From NCBI GenBank assembly GCA_016780695.1, contig JADHLK010000064.1, positions 1 through 7,917 of the forward strand: a DNA stretch of 7,917 bases, in the 5' to 3' direction. A model generated the notes under the pieces. That model had not been told where the DNA came from and searched no databases. It saw only the letters and a program-made list of their open reading frames with translations. Within the stretch, counting starts at the first letter, position 1. Every line of letters starts with the position of its first letter. The translations under genes were made by a program, and so were the position numbers. This stretch comes from Alphaproteobacteria bacterium. GTDB taxonomy: Bacteria; Pseudomonadota; Alphaproteobacteria; Puniceispirillales; Puniceispirillaceae. This document shows, piece by piece, positions 1-7,074 of the stretch.

Positions 1-1
1 G

Positions 2-562
2 GCAGCCGGTATCGGGGCCGCCGCAACGCTGGTTCTGGGCTTTGTCCTGCGGCGGCTTAATCTGGCCAAGATGCTGAGCGCGCTGAAAGAAAGCGTCTAT
101 CAAACCTCAATGATTTTTGTCATTGCCATTGGCGGCAAGCTGTTTGTGAATTTCATCGCCCTGACCGGACTGGCAAATGAGATCACCACTTGGATTGAGA
201 CCAGCAACACCTCTATGGAGGTGGTGATTGGCCTGATCGTTGTTATGTATATTTTTCTTGGTATGTTTCTGGATCCGATAGGGATTATTTTGCTGTCGCT
301 GCCTTTGACATTGCCGATTGTTGAATCCTATGGGCTGTCGCTTATCTGGTTTGGGGTGGTGGTGGTCAAATTGCTGGAGGTGGGGCTGGTCACACCGCCG
401 ATAGGGCTGAATGTTTTTGTGATTAAATCGATTGTCGATAAAAAGATTGCCCTTGAGACCATCTTTAAGGGGGTCAGCCTGTTTCTGATTGCCGAGATTG
501 TGGTGCTGGGGCTGATCATTACGGTGCCGGCCCTGTCACTCTATCTGGCTCTCTCCATTTAG
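2..562 (+). CDS. dctM: TRAP transporter large permease subunit, C-terminal part (5' end outside window)
   Basis: This is the C-terminal 186 residues of a DctM-type permease. In a TRAP transporter, DctM forms the ion-driven membrane channel that takes up carboxylates or similar organic anions, working with a periplasmic DctP binding protein and a small DctQ membrane subunit. The frame is open from base 2 and ends at TAG 560-562. The sequence shows several hydrophobic segments: one around FVIAIGGKLFVNFIALTG, a long one running into GMFLDPIGIILLSLPLTLPIV, one carrying the family hallmark TPPIGLNVFV (bases 392-421), and a final segment reaching the C-terminus. Full-length DctM proteins are usually about 430 residues, so more than half lies off the left edge. 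The ATG at 71 is internal, since the conserved frame continues upstream of it. The substrate cannot be told from this part. The gene looks AT-richer than addAB, partly because of its Ile, Val and Phe content. Its last 27 bases overlap the end of addA on the other strand. DctP and DctQ genes, if linked, lie to the left. Confidence 0.87.
   Translation, partial: AAGIGAAATLVLGFVLRRLNLAKMLSALKESVYQTSMIFVIAIGGKLFVNFIALTGLANEITTWIETSNTSMEVVIGLIVVMYIFLGMFLDPIGIILLSLPLTLPIVESYGLSLIWFGVVVVKLLEVGLVTPPIGLNVFVIKSIVDKKIALETIFKGVSLFLIAEIVVLGLIITVPALSLYLALSI
536..562. other. 27 bp tail-to-tail overlap of addA and dctM 3' ends
   Basis: The dctM stop (TAG, 560-562) lies inside the last codons of addA, and the addA stop (TGA, read on the minus strand at 538-536) lies inside dctM. 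Both frames read normally to their stops: the AddA tail ends LNGESQIE and the DctM tail ends LYLALSI. No hairpin with a T-tract is visible in or beside the overlap on either strand, so the two transcripts must either end by Rho or run antisense to each other. Confidence 0.9.
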
Positions 563-3500
563 CCCTGCTTGCAGCTGGGCCAAAGCAGCCTGCCGCTCGG
601 TCTGGCTGATCTCCTGTATCTGACTATTGGCTGTCCAGATTAGCCAACATTCAATTTCTTTATCCGGCCAGATCTGTTCTGCCAGCGCACCATAAAGGGC
701 CATCTGGCGCAGATAATCTTCAGGTGGTTTGGTCGCGTTCGGCGGCTGGCCGGTTTTGAAATCAGCCAGCAAGACGCGCTTCTCCTCTACCACCAGCCGG
801 TCTGCCTGACCGGCCACTATTCTGCCAGCCACCTGACCGCCGAGCGATGCCTCAGCCAGCGCCTGCGGGCCAAATAGCGGGGCGAGGCGCGGGTCTTCGA
901 GAATATTCAGGAGTTCAGCCTCTATCGCCGGACGATCCAGCCTTGCGGCCAGCTCGCGCCTCCTCTGCCAAAAACTATCCAGCCCGGCCTGACGCGCCTC
1001 AGCTGGCAGGCTGCCCAGCAATTCCAGCAGCCGATGCATCAGCCGTCCCCGCTCTCTGGCAGCAGCAGCAGAATTGCCAGATTGGGAGGCTCTTATCCGC
1101 TCTTTCGGACCGCTATCAGAGGGGCGCAGCGGACGCGGCGGGGTGAGGGCAGGCGGTGGCGGCCTGTCCAGCCAGTCCGGTTTTTCCAGCCCGACAGGCA
1201 GAGCAGCGGCGCGGCTGGACAGCGGCGGGGGGGAGGGCCCGTCTGCCAGCCCGGCTGAGGTGACCTGAACCCGCCCATCTGTTAGCTTTTCTGCCTCCGG
1301 CACCCCTTCCAGCCTTGCCCGCAGCCCCTCATACCAGCTGTTATCTTCCATCCGCCGATTTGCAGCCTGCCAGCCGGAAATCACCAGCCCCTGACGGGCG
1401 CGGGTCAGCGCCACATAAAGCAGGCGATCCTCTTCCTCGCTCTCTTCTTGCTTATGGGCCTGTATCACCGTCTCCAGCCAGTCTGGCCGAAAGTCTGAAG
1501 AAGGCGGCCAGAAAAGATACGTTTCGCTGAAATGCAGCTGGCGGGGAACCGGGCGCGGGCGCAGCATATCGGGCAGATAGATAATCGGGGCTTCCAGCCC
1601 CTTGGCCCCATGCATGGTCATCACCCGTATCTGATCCTCTTTGCTCTCGTCCAGCTCGCGCTTTATCTCAGCTTTGGCATCCCGGAAGGCGCGCAGGAAA
1701 TGGCCCAGCCCGGACTGGCCGGAACGGCTGTAATCTGCTGCCATTTGCAGAAAACTATTTAGCGTTTCATCAACTGCCCGGCCGAGCCGCGTTGAAAATT
1801 GCCGCCGCCCGCCTGCGGCATCCAGCACGCGGGCAAAAAAATCAAATGGCTCGGTCTGGCCAGCCAGATCGAGCCAGCCCAGCAGGCGATCACAGGCCCG
1901 GCCAATTGCTGAATCAGCGCCTCGATGCCGGAGAAGGCGGCTGAACAGGCTGGCCTTGCCGCGCCCGATAGCCAGCGCCATCAGCTGGTCCTCATCCAAC
2001 CCCAGCAAGGGCGATTTCAGCAAGGCCGCCAGCTGTAAATCATCTTCTGGAAACAGGCAGACATCTCCCAAAGCCAGCAAGTCCAGAATCTCTATCTGAT
2101 TGAGCATCCGCACCCGATCCGCCGGGGCTACAGGCAGTCCGGCCCGGGCCAGCGCGCCGCGCAGCATGGCATAAAACCCATCCCGCTTGCGCAGCAAAAT
2201 CATAATATCACGCGGCCTGATTTGACGCCCGATATGGTGCCGGTCGGGATTATCCAGCAGCTCTTTGATATGGGCTGCGACCTTTTCAGCGTGCAGCTGT
2301 GCAGCCCCACCATCTGTGATCCCATCAGGCGGCAGGAAGGCGGGCGGCGGGGCAGGGGGCGGGGCGGTGGTGACCGGCCAACATTCGACAAAGCCAGGCT
2401 GGCCTGTCCAATAGGTTTGATGATCTTGCCAGTCCTGCCCCATGCCGCCATGCGCCGGGTCAGACATCATCACATCCACAAAATCCAGCACCGCCCGGCT
2501 GGAACGAAAGGACAGGGTGAAATTCTGGATGCTGAGCTGGCGGCCACTTCCTTGCAGGAGGGCAGCAAATTTTTCCTGTTGGCTGGCAAAGGCGGCGGGG
2601 CTGGCCCCTTGAAAGCGATAGATGGATTGTTTGAAATCGCCCACCGCAAACAATGTGCGGTCCGGCTTGTCTGATTCTGGAATACTGTCAAAGAACGGAC
2701 CCGCCAGCCGGTCCAGCAGCCGCCATTGCGCCGGGCTGGTATCCTGGGCCTCATCCACCAGCAAATGCTGAATTCCGCTATCCAGTTTCCACTGCACCCA
2801 GCCCATCATGCCGTCGCGGGCCAGCAGCTGGTCAGCCAGCCTGATCAAATCATCAAAATCCAGCCAGCTGCGCTGCCATTTTGCCACCTGATAGCGGCGC
2901 GTCAGATGCCCGGCCAGACGCGCCAGAGCCAGCGAGCGCTGCGCCGTGGCACAGGCGGTTTCGGCCCGGTAATAGCGCGCCAGATGATCGGCGATCTCTT
3001 GCTGGCGTGTGATCAGGTCCGGCTGGGTGGCGGCCAGTTTCTTGCTGGCCAGATTTTTCAACAAACTGCCCTTGGTGAAAAACGCACCAGCCAGCAGCGC
3101 CAGCTGCGCCGGGCGGCTTGCCTCTGACAGGGCCAGCCATCGGCGTATCTGGGCAGCCCTTTTTTCCCCGTTCTTGCCATCTTCTGAGAGCTGGTCAGCC
3201 AGCTGGGAGAGGTCCGCCCCGGCCAGATAATCCAGCACCGCCTGTTGCTCCGCCGCCAACGCTTCGCTCTCCGGCCACCCCAGATCAGCTCGGATAAAAC
3301 CCTCCATCCCGTCCAGCCAGGCGGGGTCCTGGCCCAGCCTGCTGCTGACCTCATCATTGGCGATTATCTCTTGCAAATGTTCCAGCAGGCTGCGCTCATC
3401 TGCCTGGCTGGACAGATAGGCCAGAAGCTCAGCAATTTCAGCAGACGGGTCACCGGCAAGCTGGTAAAAACAGCTGACCAACAGGCTTGTCAATTCAGCT

Positions 3501-3949
3501 TCACTGGCCAGCTGGAAATGTGGCGGCACACCCGCCTCTATCGGAAAGCGGGCCAGAACAGACTGACAGAAAGAGTGCATCGTCTCAACGCGCGGGCCGT
3601 TTTCATTATCCAGAATCGTAGCAAACAAATTGCGCGCAACAGCGATTTGCTCTGCGCTTGCCGGGCTCTCGCCCATCTCTGCCAGCTCTTCGAGCAGCTG
3701 GGATTGCGGACAGACCGCCCAGCTGGCCAGCCGCCGATTCAGCCGCTGCGTCATTTCAGCAGCTGCCGCCCGCGTATAGGTCACGCATAAAATCGCCTCT
3801 GGCCGCCCCCCGTCCAGCAGCAGGCGCAGCACCCGGTCTGTCAGCACCTTGGTCTTGCCGGTGCCAGCATTGGCCGATACGAACACCGAGGCAGACGGGT
3901 CAGAGGCGGCGCGCTGGCGGGTGACTGCCTGCCGATAGGGATCAGTCAT
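536..3949 (-). CDS. addA: AddA, double-strand break repair helicase-nuclease subunit
   Basis: AddA is the UvrD/Rep-like (SF1A) helicase and nuclease subunit of AddAB, the alternative to RecBCD. It unwinds and trims double-strand DNA ends to give 3' tails for RecA. All motifs are visible in the 1137-residue protein: Walker A ANAGTGKT (26-33), motif Ia LCVTYTRAAAAEM (54-66), Walker B LLVDEAQD (396-403), motif III GDFKQSIYRFQGA (437-449), motif IV FRSS (481-484), motif V VMTMHGAKGLEAP (776-788) and motif VI LLYVALTRARQ (843-853). After a Pro-rich linker (about 904-944) comes the RecB-type nuclease: H972, D1050 in GQADRL, D1063 and K1065 in ADFKTG, then Q1082 and Y1086. Nothing catalytic is missing. 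The start at 3949 gives MTDPYRQAVTRQRAASDP, the normal family N-terminus with the Q-motif, and sits 5 nt after GGAGGT. An in-frame ATG at 4063 would add 38 unrelated residues inside addB. The gene overlaps addB by 8 bp and dctM by 27 bp. The identification is essentially certain. Confidence 0.97.
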   Translation of the reverse strand: MTDPYRQAVTRQRAASDPSASVFVSANAGTGKTKVLTDRVLRLLLDGGRPEAILCVTYTRAAAAEMTQRLNRRLASWAVCPQSQLLEELAEMGESPASAEQIAVARNLFATILDNENGPRVETMHSFCQSVLARFPIEAGVPPHFQLASEAELTSLLVSCFYQLAGDPSAEIAELLAYLSSQADERSLLEHLQEIIANDEVSSRLGQDPAWLDGMEGFIRADLGWPESEALAAEQQAVLDYLAGADLSQLADQLSEDGKNGEKRAAQIRRWLALSEASRPAQLALLAGAFFTKGSLLKNLASKKLAATQPDLITRQQEIADHLARYYRAETACATAQRSLALARLAGHLTRRYQVAKWQRSWLDFDDLIRLADQLLARDGMMGWVQWKLDSGIQHLLVDEAQDTSPAQWRLLDRLAGPFFDSIPESDKPDRTLFAVGDFKQSIYRFQGASPAAFASQQEKFAALLQGSGRQLSIQNFTLSFRSSRAVLDFVDVMMSDPAHGGMGQDWQDHQTYWTGQPGFVECWPVTTAPPPAPPPAFLPPDGITDGGAAQLHAEKVAAHIKELLDNPDRHHIGRQIRPRDIMILLRKRDGFYAMLRGALARAGLPVAPADRVRMLNQIEILDLLALGDVCLFPEDDLQLAALLKSPLLGLDEDQLMALAIGRGKASLFSRLLRHRGADSAIGRACDRLLGWLDLAGQTEPFDFFARVLDAAGGRRQFSTRLGRAVDETLNSFLQMAADYSRSGQSGLGHFLRAFRDAKAEIKRELDESKEDQIRVMTMHGAKGLEAPIIYLPDMLRPRPVPRQLHFSETYLFWPPSSDFRPDWLETVIQAHKQEESEEEDRLLYVALTRARQGLVISGWQAANRRMEDNSWYEGLRARLEGVPEAEKLTDGRVQVTSAGLADGPSPPPLSSRAAALPVGLEKPDWLDRPPPPALTPPRPLRPSDSGPKERIRASQSGNSAAAARERGRLMHRLLELLGSLPAEARQAGLDSFWQRRRELAARLDRPAIEAELLNILEDPRLAPLFGPQALAEASLGGQVAGRIVAGQADRLVVEEKRVLLADFKTGQPPNATKPPEDYLRQMALYGALAEQIWPDKEIECWLIWTANSQIQEISQTERQAALAQLQAGLNGESQIE
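2342..2364 (+). other. Predicted G-quadruplex motif on the template strand of addA
   Basis: Four runs of at least three G lie on the plus strand at 2342-2344, 2349-2352, 2355-2359 and 2361-2364, with loops of 4, 2 and 1 nt. This meets the usual G3+N1-7 pattern with short loops, which favour stability. The opposite strand encodes the Pro/Ala stretch PPPAPPPA of AddA (about residues 530-537). The motif is seen directly; folding in the cell is inference. Confidence 0.55.
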
Positions 3950-6900
3950 CTTCCACCTCCCAGGCGCGCCATTCGCGCACCCGCGCCAGATGCCGGACAT
4001 CAGAGAATTTCGGCCGCACCGCCGGGTCCGGCTCGGACAGATAGGGCTGATCCGGATTATCATAGAGCTGGATCAGCTGTGTGAGTGCAGCCTGCACCGT
4101 CTCGCTGTCGAAATCTGCTGGTAGCACGCTGGTAATGCGGCCTGCATCGCCGGCCTGGCCTTTTATCTGCCAATATTCCAGCGCGCTGATCTTGCCCGGC
4201 TGGCCCTGCTGTTCGGAAAAGCCGCCTGCCGCGGCGATCACGGCTTCTACCAGCAGCTGGGTGGCTCGCCCGCCCTCCACCTGTGACTTGCGGGGCGGGC
4301 CCCCGGTTTTGTAATCGGCCAGCAGCACGGTGCCATCCTGCAGCAATTCCAGCCGGTCAGCGCGCGCTGTGACCACCGCCTCGCCAGCTGGCAAGGCGAG
4401 GGTTATCTGGCCCTTTGTTTCCGGGCAGACTTGCTCTATGTGCATCCGCCGCCGCGCCTCCTCTGCCAGAAACCAGTCCAGCGCCGCGGCCAGCCGCAAG
4501 CGCCAGAGACCGGCAACCTGACTGTTGTCAGACCAGCGGGCAAAGATGGCAGCTGCCTGTTTTTGCAGCTGTTCTGCTGCATCCGCAGGCAATGGCCCGG
4601 CCGGGAAGCTCTCTAGAAACTTGCCCAGAATTTTGTGGATCAGGCTCCCCCGCAGAGCCGGGCCAGGCCGCTCATCCAGTTCTGGCAGGGCCTTCAGATG
4701 CAACACCCGGGCAGCATAAATCGCATAGGGATCAGAAATCCATTTATCAAAATCGGTTGCCGAGAATTTGCGCGGGCGATCCGCCAGAGCCGGTTTTGGG
4801 GCTGGCGGCGGGCAAGGGGCTGGGCTGCTGGCCAGCCTGTCCTCCAGAGCTGCCTGCATCCAGCTCGGCATCTTATCTGACAAAGCCGCTGCCAGCCCTC
4901 CTGCAGTCAGCACCGCCTGCAAACGGGCCAGCCAGCGGCTGGGCTGGGCCGGACTTTCCCCGCTGCGGTCGGCGCGGGTGATCCAGACCTCATCAGCACC
5001 GGCCAGCATCATGAAATCATGTGCAGAAAGTGCGGTACGCCAGCGCCTGTCCGGCAGGCCCAGCTCTTTTCTGGCTGTCTCATTCATCCAGATATCCGGC
5101 ACAAAGGCAGGCGGCCATACCCCTTCATTCAGCCCGGCCAGAATAATCCGGTCAGCTGATTGCAGGCGCGCCTCAACCGTGCCCAATATCGCCAAATTCG
5201 GATGCGTCTCCCAGGGGGAGCGCACGGTGACCTGCTCGGCCATGCTTTGCAGCAGCGTCGGAAAGTCAGCTGTGGCCAGCGGCCAGCTGGCCTCACAATC
5301 GATCAGTTCAGCCAGCAGGCGGCCTGCTGCCTCCCCGGCTGGCCCGGCATAGAGGCGCAGGATGCCACTCTGCGGGCCGGTTTCGGCGGCCAGTGCCTCC
5401 GCCGCCTCGCCCAGCGCCCCGGCCAGCCCGGCCAGATCAGCCATTTGCCCCCCCTCCTGCTCTGGCCTTTTTGCGTGCATCAGCGCGTGCAGCCCGGCCA
5501 GCGGGGCAAGAATATGCTGGCGGGCAAAACCGGCCAGTTGCGGCTTGTCGGCCAGCCTGTCCTGCAAGCCCTGCCAGCCTGTGCCAGCCAGCGGGCCACG
5601 CAGCCCGGCTCTCTCCAGCTGCTGGAATTGGCTGGTGAAATCGGCGCGCGCCAATCCTCCGGCACAGAGCGGATGCTTAGCCAGGCTGGCAAGGGCCAGC
5701 GGCGCAAAATCACTGGCGACGGCCTCACAAATCAGCTGCAAAAACCGCCCCGGCATGGTGTCAGCCAGCCTTGTGCCGGCTGAATCATCCACCTCTATCT
5801 GCCATTTCCGCAGCTCAGCCTGCACCTGCCGGGCAAGCGCCCGGTCCGGGGTCACCAGCATGGCCCGCTTGCCGGAATGCTCCAGCATCTCGCGCATCAG
5901 GAGGGCTATCTGGGCGGCTTGCTGATAATTATGGGCGGCACTCAGAAGATGCAGGCCGGACAGGGCATCGCGATCCAGCTCCGGCCGGTCTTCTGCCAAC
6001 CGCCGCCAGGCCGCCGATTGTTCTGCCGGGCGAAACGCCTCGGCCAACAGCCACCGGCGCTTGCGACGGCGCGCCACCGCCTCCGGCTCACAGCCCGGCC
6101 ATAGCCTGACCTTCTCCAGCGGCATCTCCAGCTCGGCCAGCGTGTCATGCAGGATATGCAGCGGATGGCCGGCATCTGCCCCAATGGCCGCCCAGTCAGC
6201 AGCCCAATCCTTCGGCCCCTCTGCTCTCTCATCAGGCAGGTCCAGACCGGGCAGGATAACCGCCCCGGCTGGCAAGGCCGCTACGGCACGCATCATCCGG
6301 CGGGTTGCCGGCTGGCTGCCGGTGGACCCGGCCAGAATCACCCGGCCGGTTGGCGGGTTGGCCTGCCAGAGCGCGATTTGCCTGTCGATCAGCTTTTGCT
6401 GACGCTGCACCGGGTCGATTTTATTCTGCTCAGCCAGCAGGGCAGGCCAGTGATCACTGACAATGCGCACAAAGGCCAGAACAGACTGCCAATGCATTGC
6501 CATTTCATCTGGCAGTAACCCGGCCAGCTGCCCGGCCTCTGCCCCGGCCTCTACCCCGGCCCGCTGCAGCTGGTCCAGCAGCCCGGCCAGCTCTTCAGCC
6601 ATTTTGAACGCCTGGGCCGGGCCGGGACGCTGGCCATTTATCACAAAGGCCTCTATCTGGCGGGCCAGCAAAATCTGCCGGGCCAGCGGATGCACCGCAT
6701 CCGGCAGCGCCTCAGCCGGCACAAAACCGGGCTGGCCTGCTTCCAGAATATCCAGCGCGTCAGCATCTGCCTCGCCCAGCAGGCAAAAATTCGGCATCAG
6801 CAGGGCCGCGCCGCCGGATAATTCGGTAAAGGCGGCCTGCACAGCGCGCTGGGCGCGTCTGGAGGGCAGCCATATCTGGGCGGCTCCCAACGCCGTGCCG

Positions 6901-6986
6901 CCGCCGGTCTCTGCCAGAAGGGCACGGGCAAGATCCAGCGCAAAGGGCTGGCCTGCCGGAATGGTGAAAAAGCCTGTATCGGACAT
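3942..6986 (-). CDS. addB: AddB, double-strand break repair subunit (alphaproteobacterial type)
   Basis: AddB is the second subunit of the AddAB helicase-nuclease; it has an inactive helicase-like fold and its own nuclease domain. With the ATG at 6986 the protein is 1014 residues, normal for this family. Recognisable segments, in order: FFTIPAGQPF (6-15), IWLPSRRAQRAV (38-49), ILAGSTGSQPATRR (217-230), ILPGLDLPDE (244-253), ADRIILAGLNEGVWPP (611-626) and LSAHDFMMLAG (653-663). The nuclease follows: FSATDFDKWISDPYAIYAAR (741-760), RGSLIHKIL with H784, ARADRL with D877, LADYKTGGPP with D891 and K893, and Q910. I find no Walker A motif, as expected for alphaproteobacterial AddB, and no Cys set like the Fe-S cluster of Firmicute AddB; the position of the first such cysteines reads SDPYAIYA. 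A GTG at 6995 would add three residues but falls in a possible -10 box, so the ATG is preferred. The gene has an in-frame 12 bp tandem repeat at 6531-6561 and is very rich in Leu, Ala and Gly. It is followed by addA, overlapping by 8 bp. Confidence 0.95.
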   Translation of the reverse strand: MSDTGFFTIPAGQPFALDLARALLAETGGGTALGAAQIWLPSRRAQRAVQAAFTELSGGAALLMPNFCLLGEADADALDILEAGQPGFVPAEALPDAVHPLARQILLARQIEAFVINGQRPGPAQAFKMAEELAGLLDQLQRAGVEAGAEAGQLAGLLPDEMAMHWQSVLAFVRIVSDHWPALLAEQNKIDPVQRQQKLIDRQIALWQANPPTGRVILAGSTGSQPATRRMMRAVAALPAGAVILPGLDLPDERAEGPKDWAADWAAIGADAGHPLHILHDTLAELEMPLEKVRLWPGCEPEAVARRRKRRWLLAEAFRPAEQSAAWRRLAEDRPELDRDALSGLHLLSAAHNYQQAAQIALLMREMLEHSGKRAMLVTPDRALARQVQAELRKWQIEVDDSAGTRLADTMPGRFLQLICEAVASDFAPLALASLAKHPLCAGGLARADFTSQFQQLERAGLRGPLAGTGWQGLQDRLADKPQLAGFARQHILAPLAGLHALMHAKRPEQEGGQMADLAGLAGALGEAAEALAAETGPQSGILRLYAGPAGEAAGRLLAELIDCEASWPLATADFPTLLQSMAEQVTVRSPWETHPNLAILGTVEARLQSADRIILAGLNEGVWPPAFVPDIWMNETARKELGLPDRRWRTALSAHDFMMLAGADEVWITRADRSGESPAQPSRWLARLQAVLTAGGLAAALSDKMPSWMQAALEDRLASSPAPCPPPAPKPALADRPRKFSATDFDKWISDPYAIYAARVLHLKALPELDERPGPALRGSLIHKILGKFLESFPAGPLPADAAEQLQKQAAAIFARWSDNSQVAGLWRLRLAAALDWFLAEEARRRMHIEQVCPETKGQITLALPAGEAVVTARADRLELLQDGTVLLADYKTGGPPRKSQVEGGRATQLLVEAVIAAAGGFSEQQGQPGKISALEYWQIKGQAGDAGRITSVLPADFDSETVQAALTQLIQLYDNPDQPYLSEPDPAVRPKFSDVRHLARVREWRAWEVEDD
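3955..3960 (-). promoter_or_regulatory. Strong Shine-Dalgarno of addA, inside addB
   Basis: On the minus strand GGAGGT is followed by the 5 nt spacer GGAAG and then the addA ATG (3949-3947). It lies within the last codons of addB (tail AWEVEDD). The junction reads ATGACTGA, where the addA ATG precedes the addB TGA by two bases. This favours translational coupling of the two subunits and fixes the addA start. Confidence 0.85.
5130..6590 (-). repeat. Four exact copies of CTGGCCGGGCTG within addB
   Basis: The 12-mer CTGGCCGGGCTG (minus strand) occurs at 5130-5141, 5424-5435, 5490-5501 and 6579-6590, always in the same orientation and reading frame. Each copy encodes Leu-Ala-Gly-Leu with identical codons. 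The copies are dispersed, not tandem. Strong codon preference in a Leu/Ala/Gly-rich protein is the likeliest cause. Confidence 0.6.
6531..6561 (-). repeat. 12 bp in-frame tandem repeat in addB (about 2.6 copies)
   Basis: On the plus strand the units are CCCGGCCTCTGC (6531-6542), CCCGGCCTCTAC (6543-6554) and a partial CCCGGCC (6555-6561), differing at one base. In AddB they encode AGVEAGAEAG (residues 143-152). Since the unit is four codons, gain or loss of a copy keeps the frame. Confidence 0.8.
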
Positions 6987-7030
6987 AACAGCCACTATAG
7001 GACAAAACAGAACAAATCAGGAATAGGTTT
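6987..7030 (-). promoter_or_regulatory. Possible addB promoter giving a leaderless start
   Basis: The 88 bp gap between tsaE and addB (6987-7074) is clearly AT-richer than its surroundings near addB. On the minus strand TATAGT (6999-6994) matches five of six bases of a -10 box. It is separated by GGCTGTT, 7 nt, from the addB ATG at 6986, so transcription should begin at or next to the A of the ATG. No Shine-Dalgarno precedes that ATG, which suits a leaderless message. A convincing -35 is not visible: CTGATT lies 15 nt upstream and is a poor match. I also see no intrinsic terminator for tsaE in the gap. Confidence 0.38.
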
Positions 7031-7074
7031 TTTCCTGCTGAGCCTTTTGGCCAGATAGCAAAAGCCGCGCGCGA

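Noticed and set aside
1..562. dctM as horizontally acquired because it looks AT-richer than addAB
   Set aside because: Its many Ile, Val, Phe and Met codons explain much of the difference, and no mobile element or repeat marks the boundary.
565..588. Inverted repeat CTGCTT/AAGCAG just after the dctM stop as a terminator
   Set aside because: The stem is only 6 bp with a 12 nt loop, and no T-tract follows on either strand.
3245..3790. 181-codon plus-strand frame opposite addA
   Set aside because: It is a shadow of the conserved addA frame with no recognisable domain.
3950..4063. Upstream in-frame ATG at 4063 as addA start
   Set aside because: It would add 38 Arg/Cys-rich residues unlike AddA and overlap addB by over 120 bp; the ATG at 3949 has a strong Shine-Dalgarno and the normal N-terminus.
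4415..5925. Several 180-207 codon open frames on the plus strand opposite addB (for example 4768-5352, 5160-5783, 5362-5925)
   Set aside because: They lie antisense to well-conserved addB coding, overlap each other in different frames, and read as low-complexity Arg/Pro/Ser/Ala sequence with no recognisable family; GC-rich DNA readily produces such frames.
6987..6995. GTG at 6995 as addB start
   Set aside because: It adds only three residues, has no ribosome site and lies inside the candidate -10 box. It is not excluded if that promoter is not real.
7030..7066. CTTTTG/CAAAAG inverted repeat after tsaE as a terminator
   Set aside because: The 6 bp stem is AT-rich with a mismatched base, and an A-run rather than a T-run follows in the direction of transcription.
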